In this document: positions 1-5,997 of the stretch, piece after piece
Layout of the letters: the number at the start of each line of letters is the position of its first letter
How positions within the stretch are numbered: position 1 is the stretch's first letter
Assembly: GCA_019418195.1 (NCBI GenBank)
Contig: DYCJ01000156.1
Coordinates: forward strand, 1-6,079
Source: Clostridiales bacterium
GTDB lineage: Bacteria > Bacillota > Clostridia > Lachnospirales > Lachnospiraceae
Reading direction: 5' to 3'
Length of the DNA stretch: 6,079 bases
Program-made: the position numbers and the translations under genes
The notes under the pieces: model-generated
Told to the model about the DNA's origin: nothing
Databases searched by the model: none
Seen by the model: only the letters and a program-made list of their open reading frames with translations

Positions 1-162
1 CTCCCCGTCTGCAAGCGGCTCGATGACCGCATCCTTCGGGAGTCCGCCGGCACGGCTTACCACTGCGCTTTCATCCGGTGTCTCCTGGCATCCGGCCAGC
101 ATAGTCACAGACAAAGTCAGTAAAAGTGCAGCCGCTGAGCAGTATGATCTTCTCCTTTTCAT
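1..162 (-). CDS. Lipoprotein of unknown function, 3' part beyond window edge
   Basis: Only the first 54 codons are in the window; the frame is open to base 1. The product begins MKRRRSYC, has a hydrophobic stretch (about residues 9-22) and a lipobox LAGC with the lipidated Cys at residue 25, so it should be exported and anchored to the outer face of the membrane. The mature start (CQETPDESAVV) is short, polar and acidic. The ATG at 162 is chosen because it gives a complete type II signal peptide and an AAAGGGG-like ribosome site lies about 11 bases upstream. The opening CQ-TP...VV loosely recalls clostridial lipoproteins of the DUF6034 type, but that is recollection and not shown here. The gene lies 187 bases downstream of the sensor kinase, and its upstream gap carries two promoter candidates and a tandem repeat. 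It may be the regulated output of the adjacent two-component system. Lipoprotein call firm; function unknown. Confidence 0.85.
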   Translation of the reverse strand, partial: MKRRRSYCSAAALLLTLSVTMLAGCQETPDESAVVSRAGGLPKDAVIEPLADGE

Positions 163-230
163 CTTGTCCACGCCCCTTTCCGATCTGGTCTGTATGTCCG
201 TCCCTTATCCGGACGATACATTATGCTGCT

Positions 231-259
231 ATCATATCTTCCCACATACACTCATGCAA
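231..259 (-). promoter_or_regulatory. Candidate promoter of the lipoprotein gene
   Basis: On the minus strand TTGCAT (254-259) and TATGAT (231-236) are separated by 17 bases. The -10 matches the consensus at 5 of 6 positions, while the -35 matches only its first three bases. A weak -35 fits a promoter that needs an activator, and a tandem direct repeat ends 4 bases upstream of it. Transcription would start roughly 60 bases before the lipoprotein ATG. This is inferred from sequence alone. Confidence 0.45.
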
Positions 260-263
260 GAAA

Positions 264-293
264 GTGGACATGAAAAGCATGATCCGTGGACAT
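264..293 (-). promoter_or_regulatory. Tandem direct repeat, probable LytTR regulator binding site
   Basis: The octamer ATGTCCAC (minus strand) occurs at 286-293 and again at 264-271, identical, 22 bases start to start, so both copies face the same side of the helix. The downstream copy is 4 bases from the candidate -35 of the lipoprotein gene. LytTR-domain regulators (AgrA, ComE, VirR) are known to bind two short direct repeats about two helical turns apart, just upstream of the -35. A LytTR regulator is encoded nearby at 1768-2493. The geometry is seen; the pairing of this regulator with this site is inferred. Confidence 0.5.
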
Positions 294-308
294 CAGGGCG
301 CGTATCGT

Positions 309-339
309 ATTATAATCAGGACTGCCGGATCAATTTCAA
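309..339 (-). promoter_or_regulatory. Second candidate promoter upstream of the lipoprotein gene
   Basis: On the minus strand TTGAAA (334-339) and a perfect TATAAT (309-314) are 19 bases apart, longer than the optimal 17. It lies only 10 bases after the kinase stop codon. A transcript from here would run through the tandem repeat at 264-293, so a bound regulator could block it while activating the downstream promoter. The -10 sits within the palindrome ATTATAAT, which also reads as TATAAT on the plus strand without a matching -35. Weakly supported. Confidence 0.3.
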
Positions 340-349
340 CGTGTCCCGC

Positions 350-1771
350 CTACTCTACATCAAAAAAGGTGACCGTCACTGTAAAAGATCTCCCATCCGC
401 ATCATATCTGATCACTCCGTCATGATCCTCCACGATCCGCTCCACGCTTTTCAGTCCGTACCCGTGCAGGGAAGGATCTTTTTTACTGCTTTGGAATCCC
501 CGCTCTTTTTGCTCCGGTATTTCGTCCGTACTGTTGCTGATCTCAATAAAGAGCATCTGGTTCTGCTGTTCGATCTTCACCATGATTTCCGGAATTCCTT
601 CACTGCCCGGGGCGCTTTTTGCCGCCGCTTTTTCTTCTTTTCTCTGACGCGCCCGCTCACAGGCTTCAATTGCATTGTCCAGCAGATTGCCAAACAGAGA
701 ACAGATCTCCCGGTCCGAAAACGGCAGTCCGGACAGGGGCGACGCTTGTAGTTCAAAGGAGAAGCCCTGTCCCTGCGCTGTCAGACGTTTCTGCCCCAGG
801 ATCAGGTCGAGCACAAAATTCCCGGTATAAACCCATGAATCCGTCCGGACAAAATCCTTATGCAGACCGTCTATATACCCGGCAAGGCTTTCATAATCTC
901 CGTCGCGGACATATTCTCTGATCACCAGATAATGGTTCTTTACATCGTGCACAAGCTCCCGGTTCTTCTCCACTGCTGCGCTGAGTTCTTTATATTTCTG
1001 CTGTTCCATCTCCTCTTTCATGAGCAGGAAATCATTCTCCCGCCGGATGTTCCGGTTCTTGAAGAACAACATCCCCGCCGCTGCCGCCAGAATGACAGAT
1101 GTCATCAGCCCCAGGAAACTGTTCCTGAGTGCGGATGTGACCGCCGGAAAACCTGTTGATGAATAGGTGAAGCCGTATTCCAGGAAATTCTGGTATTCCA
1201 GTACCAGCGCGCTGAGCACGGCCCCTACGATGAGTAAAAGCGTCCGGTATTCACCGATCTGCCTGCAGATATCCGAACACCTGAACTTCCGCACCACAGG
1301 TATGAGCAGACATAGGACCACCAGACGGAGTACGCAGAAGACTTCATTCACATGTCCGCCCATCGCCACATAGATATCCGGCTGCCTGCTGCCGGAATAG
1401 ATCAGGGACAGCACAAAAACAGCCGTGTATGTAAGGAGCATGATAAATCCGCTGTAAGTCAGGGCAATTCCTGTTCCCAGCAGCAGATTACCCCTGCATG
1501 CGATCCAAGTACCGATGATCAGGACCAGTACCCCGTACAAAAACACTTGCGCGCTGAATACAGATCCGATCCGATATTTCATGCAGACCATCCCCGCCAT
1601 AACAGCAAACAGGATCCCGCAGAATATCTTTTCCTTCCGTCCCATATTTCTCAGATCCGGCAGGATTCCTGTGACCAGGTAAATATAAAGTCCTGCCTCT
1701 GCAAGTTCTAAAGCGATCCACACCGGGAGCGAACCGGCGGACCATATGATTTCCCATACCGTATCTGTCAT
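350..1771 (-). CDS. AgrC/ComD-like membrane sensor histidine kinase (HPK10 type)
   Basis: A 473-residue sensor kinase that should autophosphorylate on His and pass phosphate to the adjacent LytTR regulator. Residues 1 to about 237 are mostly hydrophobic, with roughly six or seven membrane segments and no recognisable extracytoplasmic domain, as in AgrC/ComD sensors. A charged linker, probably coiled coil (about 243-272), leads to the phosphoacceptor motif VHDVKNH with His275. The GHKL ATPase domain shows the N box NLLDNAIEAC (362-371), ISNS (411-414) in place of the usual D box, and the G box HGYGLKSV (436-443). All key residues appear intact. The ATG at 1771 is preferred over an upstream in-frame TTG at 1792: it overlaps the regulator's TGA as ATGA and has GGGGAGG 9 bases upstream. 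The ligand is unknown. No AgrB-like processing protease or pheromone-peptide gene is visible in the window, so peptide sensing cannot be assumed. No clear terminator follows the gene. Confidence 0.93.
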   Translation of the reverse strand: MTDTVWEIIWSAGSLPVWIALELAEAGLYIYLVTGILPDLRNMGRKEKIFCGILFAVMAGMVCMKYRIGSVFSAQVFLYGVLVLIIGTWIACRGNLLLGTGIALTYSGFIMLLTYTAVFVLSLIYSGSRQPDIYVAMGGHVNEVFCVLRLVVLCLLIPVVRKFRCSDICRQIGEYRTLLLIVGAVLSALVLEYQNFLEYGFTYSSTGFPAVTSALRNSFLGLMTSVILAAAAGMLFFKNRNIRRENDFLLMKEEMEQQKYKELSAAVEKNRELVHDVKNHYLVIREYVRDGDYESLAGYIDGLHKDFVRTDSWVYTGNFVLDLILGQKRLTAQGQGFSFELQASPLSGLPFSDREICSLFGNLLDNAIEACERARQRKEEKAAAKSAPGSEGIPEIMVKIEQQNQMLFIEISNSTDEIPEQKERGFQSSKKDPSLHGYGLKSVERIVEDHDGVIRYDADGRSFTVTVTFFDVE

Positions 1772-2493
1772 GACCGTCTTCCTCCCCAGCAACGGCTGAT
1801 CTCCTGCTTCACTTTTGACAGCCTGGCCCGGCTTACCTGGACTTCATAGCCTCTTTCCAGATAAAGCGTATCGCCGCTGATCCTGCAGATTCGCTTCATA
1901 TTTACTATATATCCGCGTTCCACCGGCACGAAGATCCCCGGATCCAGTTCCTTTAAGACCGCCTCCATCGAGATCCGTTCCCGCCGGATCCCGTCATCTG
2001 TCACATAATTTACATACTTCGCCCCTTTAGATTTATACAGATAAATGATATCCCTGTACGGAATCTTCACTTTCTCCGCACCGCTCCCCACGATCCGGTA
2101 CTCCTGTTCCTGATCCACGATCTTCCTTGCCAGTTCCCGGATCACCCTCGGCAGACGGGTTTCCAGATCCTGTTTTAAAATGTACTGATAAGCCTCGATC
2201 CGGTAACTCTCCGCAGCATATTCTTCATAGGATGTGATAAAAATAATGTACATTCCCGGATTATTCCGGCGGATCTTCTTCCCCAGCTCCATTCCGTCCA
2301 TCCCCGCCATCTGGATATCTGCCAGCAGGATGTCGCACGGTCCGTCCGTCTGACCGGCGGCAAGGAAACTGGTTCCATCCGGATATGTACGTATCTCTGT
2401 CTCCATAGATTCCGGAGACAAAATTTCGGTTACGAGAAATGCGATCCTATCTCTGAATATTTTTTCATCATCTACAATGCCGATCTTGATCAT
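1768..2493 (-). CDS. LytTR-family DNA-binding response regulator
   Basis: A 241-residue cytoplasmic response regulator of the AgrA/LytR type. The receiver domain (about residues 1-120) has the acidic pair VDDE (Asp8, Asp9), the phosphoacceptor Asp59 in LLADIQM, Thr87 in IFITSYEEYA and Lys107 in YILKQ, so the phosphorylation site is complete. The C-terminal part (about 135-238) is a LytTR domain: it contains IPYRDIIYLYKSKGAK, then EAVLKEL, FVPVERGYIVNM and VSRARLSKVK, which follow the order of the family. LytTR domains bind tandem direct repeats. The ATG at 2493 has AAAGGAG 10 bases upstream. The gene is first in a two-gene operon with the sensor kinase (ATGA overlap). The repeat pair at 264-293 is the best visible target; no copy is seen upstream of this gene, so there is no sign of autoregulation through that repeat. 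Confidence 0.95.
   Translation of the reverse strand: MIKIGIVDDEKIFRDRIAFLVTEILSPESMETEIRTYPDGTSFLAAGQTDGPCDILLADIQMAGMDGMELGKKIRRNNPGMYIIFITSYEEYAAESYRIEAYQYILKQDLETRLPRVIRELARKIVDQEQEYRIVGSGAEKVKIPYRDIIYLYKSKGAKYVNYVTDDGIRRERISMEAVLKELDPGIFVPVERGYIVNMKRICRISGDTLYLERGYEVQVSRARLSKVKQEISRCWGGRRS
1781..1787 (-). promoter_or_regulatory. Ribosome binding site deciding the kinase start
   Basis: GGGGAGG on the minus strand lies inside the last codons of the response regulator, 9 bases before the ATG of the kinase. That ATG overlaps the regulator's stop codon as ATGA. The spacing and overlap indicate translational coupling and argue against the TTG at 1792. Confidence 0.75.
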
Positions 2494-2544
2494 CTGTATG
2501 AAACTCCTTTATGCATTGAATATCTCAAGTAATAAGTCTCATAT

Positions 2545-2553
2545 AGTGTATCA
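2545..2553 (-). promoter_or_regulatory. Weak extended -10 candidate for the two-component operon
   Basis: TGATACACT on the minus strand has the extended -10 form TGnTAnnnT, with TACACT matching TATAAT at 4 of 6 positions. There is no convincing -35 at 16-18 bases. It lies 51 bases before the regulator ATG and downstream of the preceding gene's terminator. The operon must start between 2494 and 2570 unless it relies on read-through, and this is the best candidate there. Confidence 0.25.
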
Positions 2554-2570
2554 CAGAATCCGTTTTAGTG

Positions 2571-2619
2571 CAGATAAAATCATGGGGCGGTGTGAGCCAA
2601 ATACATCACACCGCCCCAT
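2571..2619 (-). terminator. Intrinsic terminator after the UroD-like gene
   Basis: A perfect 14-base-pair, GC-rich stem pairs 2606-2619 with 2582-2595 around a 10-base loop. On the minus strand it is followed by GATTTTATC, a modest T tract. It starts 5 bases after the stop codon at 2625. The plus-strand side has no T tract, so it acts mainly leftward. It separates the carbohydrate locus from the two-component operon. Confidence 0.88.
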
Positions 2620-2624
2620 AACGG

Positions 2625-3740
2625 TCAGCACTCAAAGGTTCCTTTCACATCTTTCCAGTGTTCTTCTGCATATGCCATCAGTTTCTTTGCATCTGCCATA
2701 GGCATCGGATTAAAATACAGGAGCATACTGTGAGATCCATATCTCTGGACAAGGCGGTCCACATTTCGGATCCAGTCATCTACATTTCCTGAATGCACTT
2801 TAATCCAGAGTGATTTTCCTGCTCTTCTCGCCTTGTCATAGATCTCATACCAGTCTTCCAGCGTCCCGTCCGGGCCATGATCACCGCTCGTCCACTGAAG
2901 TGCATCGATTTCTTCGATCTCCATCAGGGCATCCACATGCTTGATCGCATCCGGACCGTCCAGATGGTAAAGTACGTGATCCAGTTTCCGGGCCTGCTGC
3001 CTTAATGGATCAACGATAAATTCGCGGAACTGGTTCGGCGACATCAGCGCAGAGAAGTCGCACTGTATCTTCGCTGTCTTTCCTTCTCCCCAGATCTGGA
3101 ATACAGTATAACTTGACGATCCGTCGGTATCTTTGACCAGATCATAAAATCTGTCATAATAGTCAAAATATACATCTGTCACCTGCTGTATTCTCTCTTC
3201 CATCTCCTCCGGCTCGTCGATCAGGTCATACACAGTATGCTGTGCTCCTCTTAAAGAGGCAAGGACATCGATATTTTCCATCAGGTCCGGAATCGGAATA
3301 TAGAAATCATCTCCCGCCAGTTCACGGCATTTCTTTACCAGTTCCAGATGCTTTACGAGCCATTTGTTCTCCGGATCGAATTTCAGGGCAGGAGTATCTT
3401 CCCACTCTTCCACACACTCGGTAAACCAGATCGTATCGTCACGGAATTCGATATCAGATCCGAGATACGAAGCCACTGATCCGGGTCCGAAGTCCACACT
3501 CATATTCGGAAAACTCTCTCCCATAAACTCATGGTTCTCACAGAAATGACGGTATCTTGCAACCATGCGCTCCGCATTCATATATTTGTCTTCCATATCC
3601 ACCGGTTCCAGTTCTTTCGGCAGCGGCTGCGCATCCTCCTTTTCCGCCCATACTATCATGATAGGACGTCCAGTATTCTGATGTTTCCAGTAATTTCTGA
3701 ATTTTTCTTTCGTCTCTTCCCAGTTCTTTTTATATTTCAT
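2625..3740 (-). CDS. Uroporphyrinogen decarboxylase-like protein (cobamide methyltransferase superfamily), function unknown
   Basis: A 371-residue soluble protein with no signal peptide, of the length and layout of the UroD/MtaA/CmuA TIM-barrel superfamily. Visible parts include the N-terminal helix region with NTGRPIMIVWAE (22-33), CDFSALMSPNQFREF (217-231), LYHLDGPDAIKHVDAL (257-272) and DALQWTSGDHGPDG (279-292). Methyltransferase members usually carry a zinc motif HxCG in the 257-272 position; here it reads HLDG (His259, Asp261), so the thiolate ligand is missing and a classical zinc methyltransferase role is doubtful. Such genes are often labelled 'uroporphyrinogen decarboxylase' or 'trimethylamine corrinoid protein'; neither reaction is supported here. 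The ATG at 3740 is 6 bases after the GH31 remnant's stop, and its GGAGAGGAG ribosome site lies in the end of that gene, so the two were translated together. Context suggests a role in sugar or glycoside breakdown (inference). The gene is intact, but its native promoter was probably lost in the upstream deletion. Confidence 0.8.
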   Translation of the reverse strand: MKYKKNWEETKEKFRNYWKHQNTGRPIMIVWAEKEDAQPLPKELEPVDMEDKYMNAERMVARYRHFCENHEFMGESFPNMSVDFGPGSVASYLGSDIEFRDDTIWFTECVEEWEDTPALKFDPENKWLVKHLELVKKCRELAGDDFYIPIPDLMENIDVLASLRGAQHTVYDLIDEPEEMEERIQQVTDVYFDYYDRFYDLVKDTDGSSSYTVFQIWGEGKTAKIQCDFSALMSPNQFREFIVDPLRQQARKLDHVLYHLDGPDAIKHVDALMEIEEIDALQWTSGDHGPDGTLEDWYEIYDKARRAGKSLWIKVHSGNVDDWIRNVDRLVQRYGSHSMLLYFNPMPMADAKKLMAYAEEHWKDVKGTFEC

Positions 3741-3746
3741 TACTCG

Positions 3747-4298
3747 TTACTCCTCTCCTTTTTTAATCAGGTTCACTTCATACTGCAAAGGCTTCATTCC
3801 GGGATAACTTCCCAAGCGCTCTTCCCTGCTGAGTGTCCCTGTCTCTTCCTCATACCTGAACTGTGTCACCGCATATTCGCCGTTTTCATAGCCGTATCCG
3901 TCACCACAGTCTTCATAATAACGGAAAAATGCATCTTTTCCCGTATAAACGTTCAGTTTCAGCTTCATCCCGTCTGCCGCATCTGCATACATGATCTGGT
4001 CGATCATCGGAAGGATACTTCCTTCTCTTACAAATAGCGGTATTCTGTCGATAGGCGCATCTACTGTCACATACTGTCCGCCTTCATAATATTCCTCTGT
4101 CCAGAAATCATACCATCCGCATCCTGCTGGCAGATAGCATGTTCTCTTATGCTCTCTGTCAACAGGTCTGCTGTTCCTGTCATAATACATCGGCTCAGTC
4201 ACCGGATAGACAAGGAGCGAACGGCCGAACATATATCCGTCTGTCACTTTCCCCGCCTCAGGGTCATCAGCGAAGTCAAAGAACAGACTTCTCATCAT
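3747..4298 (-). pseudogene. GH31 alpha-glycosidase/alpha-xylosidase remnant, C-terminal part only
   Basis: The 183 recognisable residues are the end of a glycoside hydrolase family 31 enzyme. They begin at the end of the catalytic barrel (MMRSLFFDFADDP), continue with DGYMFGRSLLVYPV (20-33), YLPAG-GWYDFWT (55-67) and the strongly typical RIPLFVREGSILPM (85-98), then a C-terminal beta domain. Family members usually run to some 650-800 residues, so roughly the first 500, including the catalytic Asp nucleophile and acid/base, are gone. The reading frame stays open upstream to a TGA at 4329-4331, but similarity is lost just above residue 1. No ribosome site precedes the ATG at 4298. The right-hand side runs straight into an AraC-family fragment on the other strand. 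A product would be inactive as a hydrolase. Its stop codon lies 6 bases from the UroD-like gene, so the full gene headed that operon. Confidence 0.88.
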
Positions 4299-4312
4299 AG
4301 TAGCATCATTAA

Positions 4313-4501
4313 AGTGTACATCTGCTGCTCAACACATCCCTCCCGATCCGCGAGATAGGCGAAAAGGTAGGCTATCCGGATCAGTTCCATTTCAGTAAGA
4401 CATTCCGTCGTCTGACCGGACAGAATCCGACAGCATACCGCAAAGAGCTGTCAAAGAGCGGCAAGGGAGCTTTAAACACCGATAAGGAAGATAGCCTGTA
4501 A
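4313..4501 (+). pseudogene. AraC-family regulator remnant, last part of the DNA-binding domain
   Basis: Reading the plus strand from just after a TAA at 4310-4312 gives 62 codons ending at TAA 4499-4501. The start, HLLLNTSLPIREIGEKVGY, is the linker and first helices of the second helix-turn-helix of AraC/XylS regulators. It is followed by the hallmark DQFHFSKTFRRLTGQNPTAYR (split here: DQFHFSKTFRR at about 23-33, then LTGQNPTAYR), which fits the family pattern of YFSR-FKK-G-SP--YR. A short polar tail (KSGKGALNTDKEDSL) ends the protein. The first helix-turn-helix and the whole sensor domain (usually about 200 or more residues) are missing, and no start codon or ribosome site serves this frame. 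It is the only real coding signal on the plus strand. It probably once encoded the activator of the divergent GH31 operon. Strong as an AraC fragment; the cause of truncation is inferred. Confidence 0.85.
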
Positions 4502-4505
4502 GGAC

Positions 4506-4554
4506 ATAAAGAACCGGCAGATCGGAGGTCCTTTCCAATCTGCCGGTTCTTTAT
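4506..4554. terminator. Bidirectional intrinsic terminator
   Basis: A perfect 17-base-pair inverted repeat (4506-4522 with 4538-4554) with a GC-rich core AACCGGCAGAT and A/T-rich outer ends encloses a 15-base loop. Each strand ends in a T-rich run: GGTTCTTTATCTG rightward and GGTTCTTTATGTCC leftward. It lies 4 bases after the AraC-remnant stop and 50 bases after the sugar-binding protein stop at 4605, so it served both convergent genes. It should prevent read-through from the sugar-binding gene into the GH31/UroD region. Confidence 0.88.
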
Positions 4555-4604
4555 CTGTTCATCTTTTCTCTGCTTTATTTCAATTCAGTACCTGAGCCGG
4601 TCTG

Positions 4605-5924
4605 TTACTGCCAAGCCTCATCTCCGGCAGCCTCAGCCTGGGTTGCTCTTCTCGTATCAATGGCATTGAGCACATCGTCTGATGTCATATCACCGATAAA
4701 CATAGACACAAGATCCTGTGTCAACTCTGTCCACTGCGGGTTCAGATACTTGATCGTATCCTGGAACACTGTGCCCTGTTTTTCAAAAGAATTAAGGAAT
4801 TCTTCTGTAGAAGCGCTATATGAAGGCGTCTGTCCCACATTATACGGCAGGTTTTCAATCTTAGTCTCATTGTCGATCATATACTGTACGCTGTCGGCTG
4901 AAGTGATGTATTCAAGGTACTGTTCTGCCTCTTCAATGTGCTCTGATCCGGAGTAAACAAATCTGGTCGGTCCCACCGGATGTACGTTCAGGATATCATT
5001 GTCCATAAGCGGTACAAGGAACATGCCGAAATCATCTTCTGTATATGTTCCGCCTGAAGCTTCTACATATGTGGAAATCTGCCCCGGTTTGTCCATTGTC
5101 ATTGCAAATTCGCCACTTCCCATATACATTGCTGTATCTGAGTATGCATCTGAGAGATAGTTGTCCCCAAAGCATCCGGACTGCGCCAGTTCATTTAACT
5201 GATCCAGAGCCTCTTTCAATTCCGGAACGTCTGCAAATTTAATCTCATTATTGTTCAGCTGATCCACAATTCCCGGTACCATTTCCTCATACTTACCGCC
5301 AATCGCTGTAAACCACATTGTCTGATGCCAGCCATCGCCACTCGGCTCATAGATCGGAGTTACTCCGTTATCTAAAAGTGTCTGACATGCTGACTTGAAT
5401 TCTTCATACGATGTCGGAACCTGAATACCGTTTTCCTCAAATATCTTCTTATTGTAGATCATGTAATAATCTGTCGTTGTGTCAAAATATGTAGCGCCAT
5501 ATACTTTTCCGTCCACGGATGTCTGTTCTTTTGCAGCTTCATCGTACGTCTCTACCCACGGCTGATCAGAGAGATCTACAGCATTTTCCACTACATTATA
5601 CTGAGACACGATGTCAAAACTTCCTGCCTGGCCTCCGAAGATATCCGGTCCCTCACCGCTGTTCAGCTTTGTCATCAGCATATTGTAATACTGGTCAGCC
5701 GGTACGATCTGATAGTCGACTTTGATGCCTGTCTCTTCCTCAAACTGTTTTCCCAGTTCCATCTCTGCATCATAAACCCAGTCCTGGCTGGCCATCAGTG
5801 TAATGGTTGTCCCGCTGCCGCTGTCACTGCTGTCACCGTCGCTGCCTGAACTGCCGCCGCATCCCACTACTCCTGTCATTGCCATTGCTCCGCACAACAA
5901 CACTGCAACTACTCTTTTTTTCAT
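4605..5924 (-). CDS. Carbohydrate ABC transporter substrate-binding lipoprotein (family 1)
   Basis: A complete 439-residue extracellular binding protein that captures a sugar or oligosaccharide and delivers it to an ABC permease. The signal peptide MKKRVVAVLLCGAMAMTG ends in a lipobox VVGC with lipidated Cys22. It is followed by a Gly/Ser/Asp linker (about 23-39) and the mature domain starting ITLMASQDW. Family features include ELGKQFEEETGIKVDYQIVPADQYYNMLMTKLNSG, read as FEEETGIKV (62-70) then the YYNMLMTKL helix, and the GPDIFGG turn near 93-99. ADVPELKEALDQLNEL and GSGEFAMTMD (about 272-281) are also typical of family 1 proteins of the type found with CUT1 importers. The ATG at 5924 has GGGAGGT 6 bases upstream. 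Substrate cannot be read from sequence. The gene is apparently monocistronic: a bidirectional terminator follows and no permease gene is in the window, so partners must lie elsewhere or to the right. Confidence 0.95.
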   Translation of the reverse strand: MKKRVVAVLLCGAMAMTGVVGCGGSSGSDGDSSDSGSGTTITLMASQDWVYDAEMELGKQFEEETGIKVDYQIVPADQYYNMLMTKLNSGEGPDIFGGQAGSFDIVSQYNVVENAVDLSDQPWVETYDEAAKEQTSVDGKVYGATYFDTTTDYYMIYNKKIFEENGIQVPTSYEEFKSACQTLLDNGVTPIYEPSGDGWHQTMWFTAIGGKYEEMVPGIVDQLNNNEIKFADVPELKEALDQLNELAQSGCFGDNYLSDAYSDTAMYMGSGEFAMTMDKPGQISTYVEASGGTYTEDDFGMFLVPLMDNDILNVHPVGPTRFVYSGSEHIEEAEQYLEYITSADSVQYMIDNETKIENLPYNVGQTPSYSASTEEFLNSFEKQGTVFQDTIKYLNPQWTELTQDLVSMFIGDMTSDDVLNAIDTRRATQAEAAGDEAWQ

Positions 5925-5954
5925 CTTTTTACCTCCCGTTTATTTGATGGCTTC

Positions 5955-5963
5955 ATTCTATCA
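5955..5963 (-). promoter_or_regulatory. Candidate extended -10 promoter of the sugar-binding gene
   Basis: TGATAGAAT on the minus strand combines the extended TGn element with TAGAAT (5 of 6 to consensus). The -35 region at the right distance is poor (TGTATC), which suggests dependence on an activator or on the extended element. Transcription would start about 24 bases before the ATG, leaving room for the GGGAGGT ribosome site. Sequence-only inference. Confidence 0.4.
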
Positions 5964-5978
5964 GTATTTATGCACATG

Positions 5979-5988
5979 ATACATGTAT
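5979..5988. repeat. Short palindrome upstream of the sugar-binding gene
   Basis: ATACATGTAT is a perfect 10-base palindrome lying in the -35 region of the candidate promoter at 5955-5963. Its place could suit a repressor or activator half-site, but in A/T-rich DNA a 10-base palindrome may be chance. Confidence 0.25.
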
Positions 5989-5997
5989 ATCTTTTTG

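Noticed and set aside
165..170. Third copy of the GTCCAC core near the lipoprotein start
   Set aside because: On the minus strand it reads GTGGAC, the opposite orientation to the tandem pair, with only six bases in common; the same hexamer occurs by chance inside several genes.
311..316. Plus-strand TATAAT as a rightward promoter
   Set aside because: It is simply the other reading of the palindrome ATTATAAT; no -35 lies at a suitable distance and no plus-strand gene follows.
163..349. Riboswitch, small RNA or small peptide gene in the gap before the lipoprotein
   Set aside because: No conserved fold, strong hairpin or convincing small open frame with a ribosome site was found; only promoter-like elements and the tandem repeat are visible.
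23..751. Long plus-strand open frame of 242 codons opposite the lipoprotein and the kinase's C-terminus
   Set aside because: It runs antisense through two well-supported genes and the gap between them, and its product (rich in Arg, Pro, Phe and His) resembles no protein family.
1771..1792. Kinase start at an in-frame TTG seven codons upstream
   Set aside because: It has no well-placed ribosome site, while the ATG at 1771 has GGGGAGG at 9 bases and the usual ATGA overlap with the regulator.
3531..4037. Plus-strand open frame of 168 codons opposite the UroD-like gene and the GH31 remnant
   Set aside because: It is antisense to both genes; its Phe/Ile/His-rich product reflects reverse reading of acidic, aromatic-rich codons, and it has no ribosome site or family motifs.
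4149..4358. Plus-strand open frame leading into the AraC remnant
   Set aside because: It is in a different frame from the AraC similarity, lies mostly antisense to GH31 and crosses the scar; it is not a new start for the regulator.
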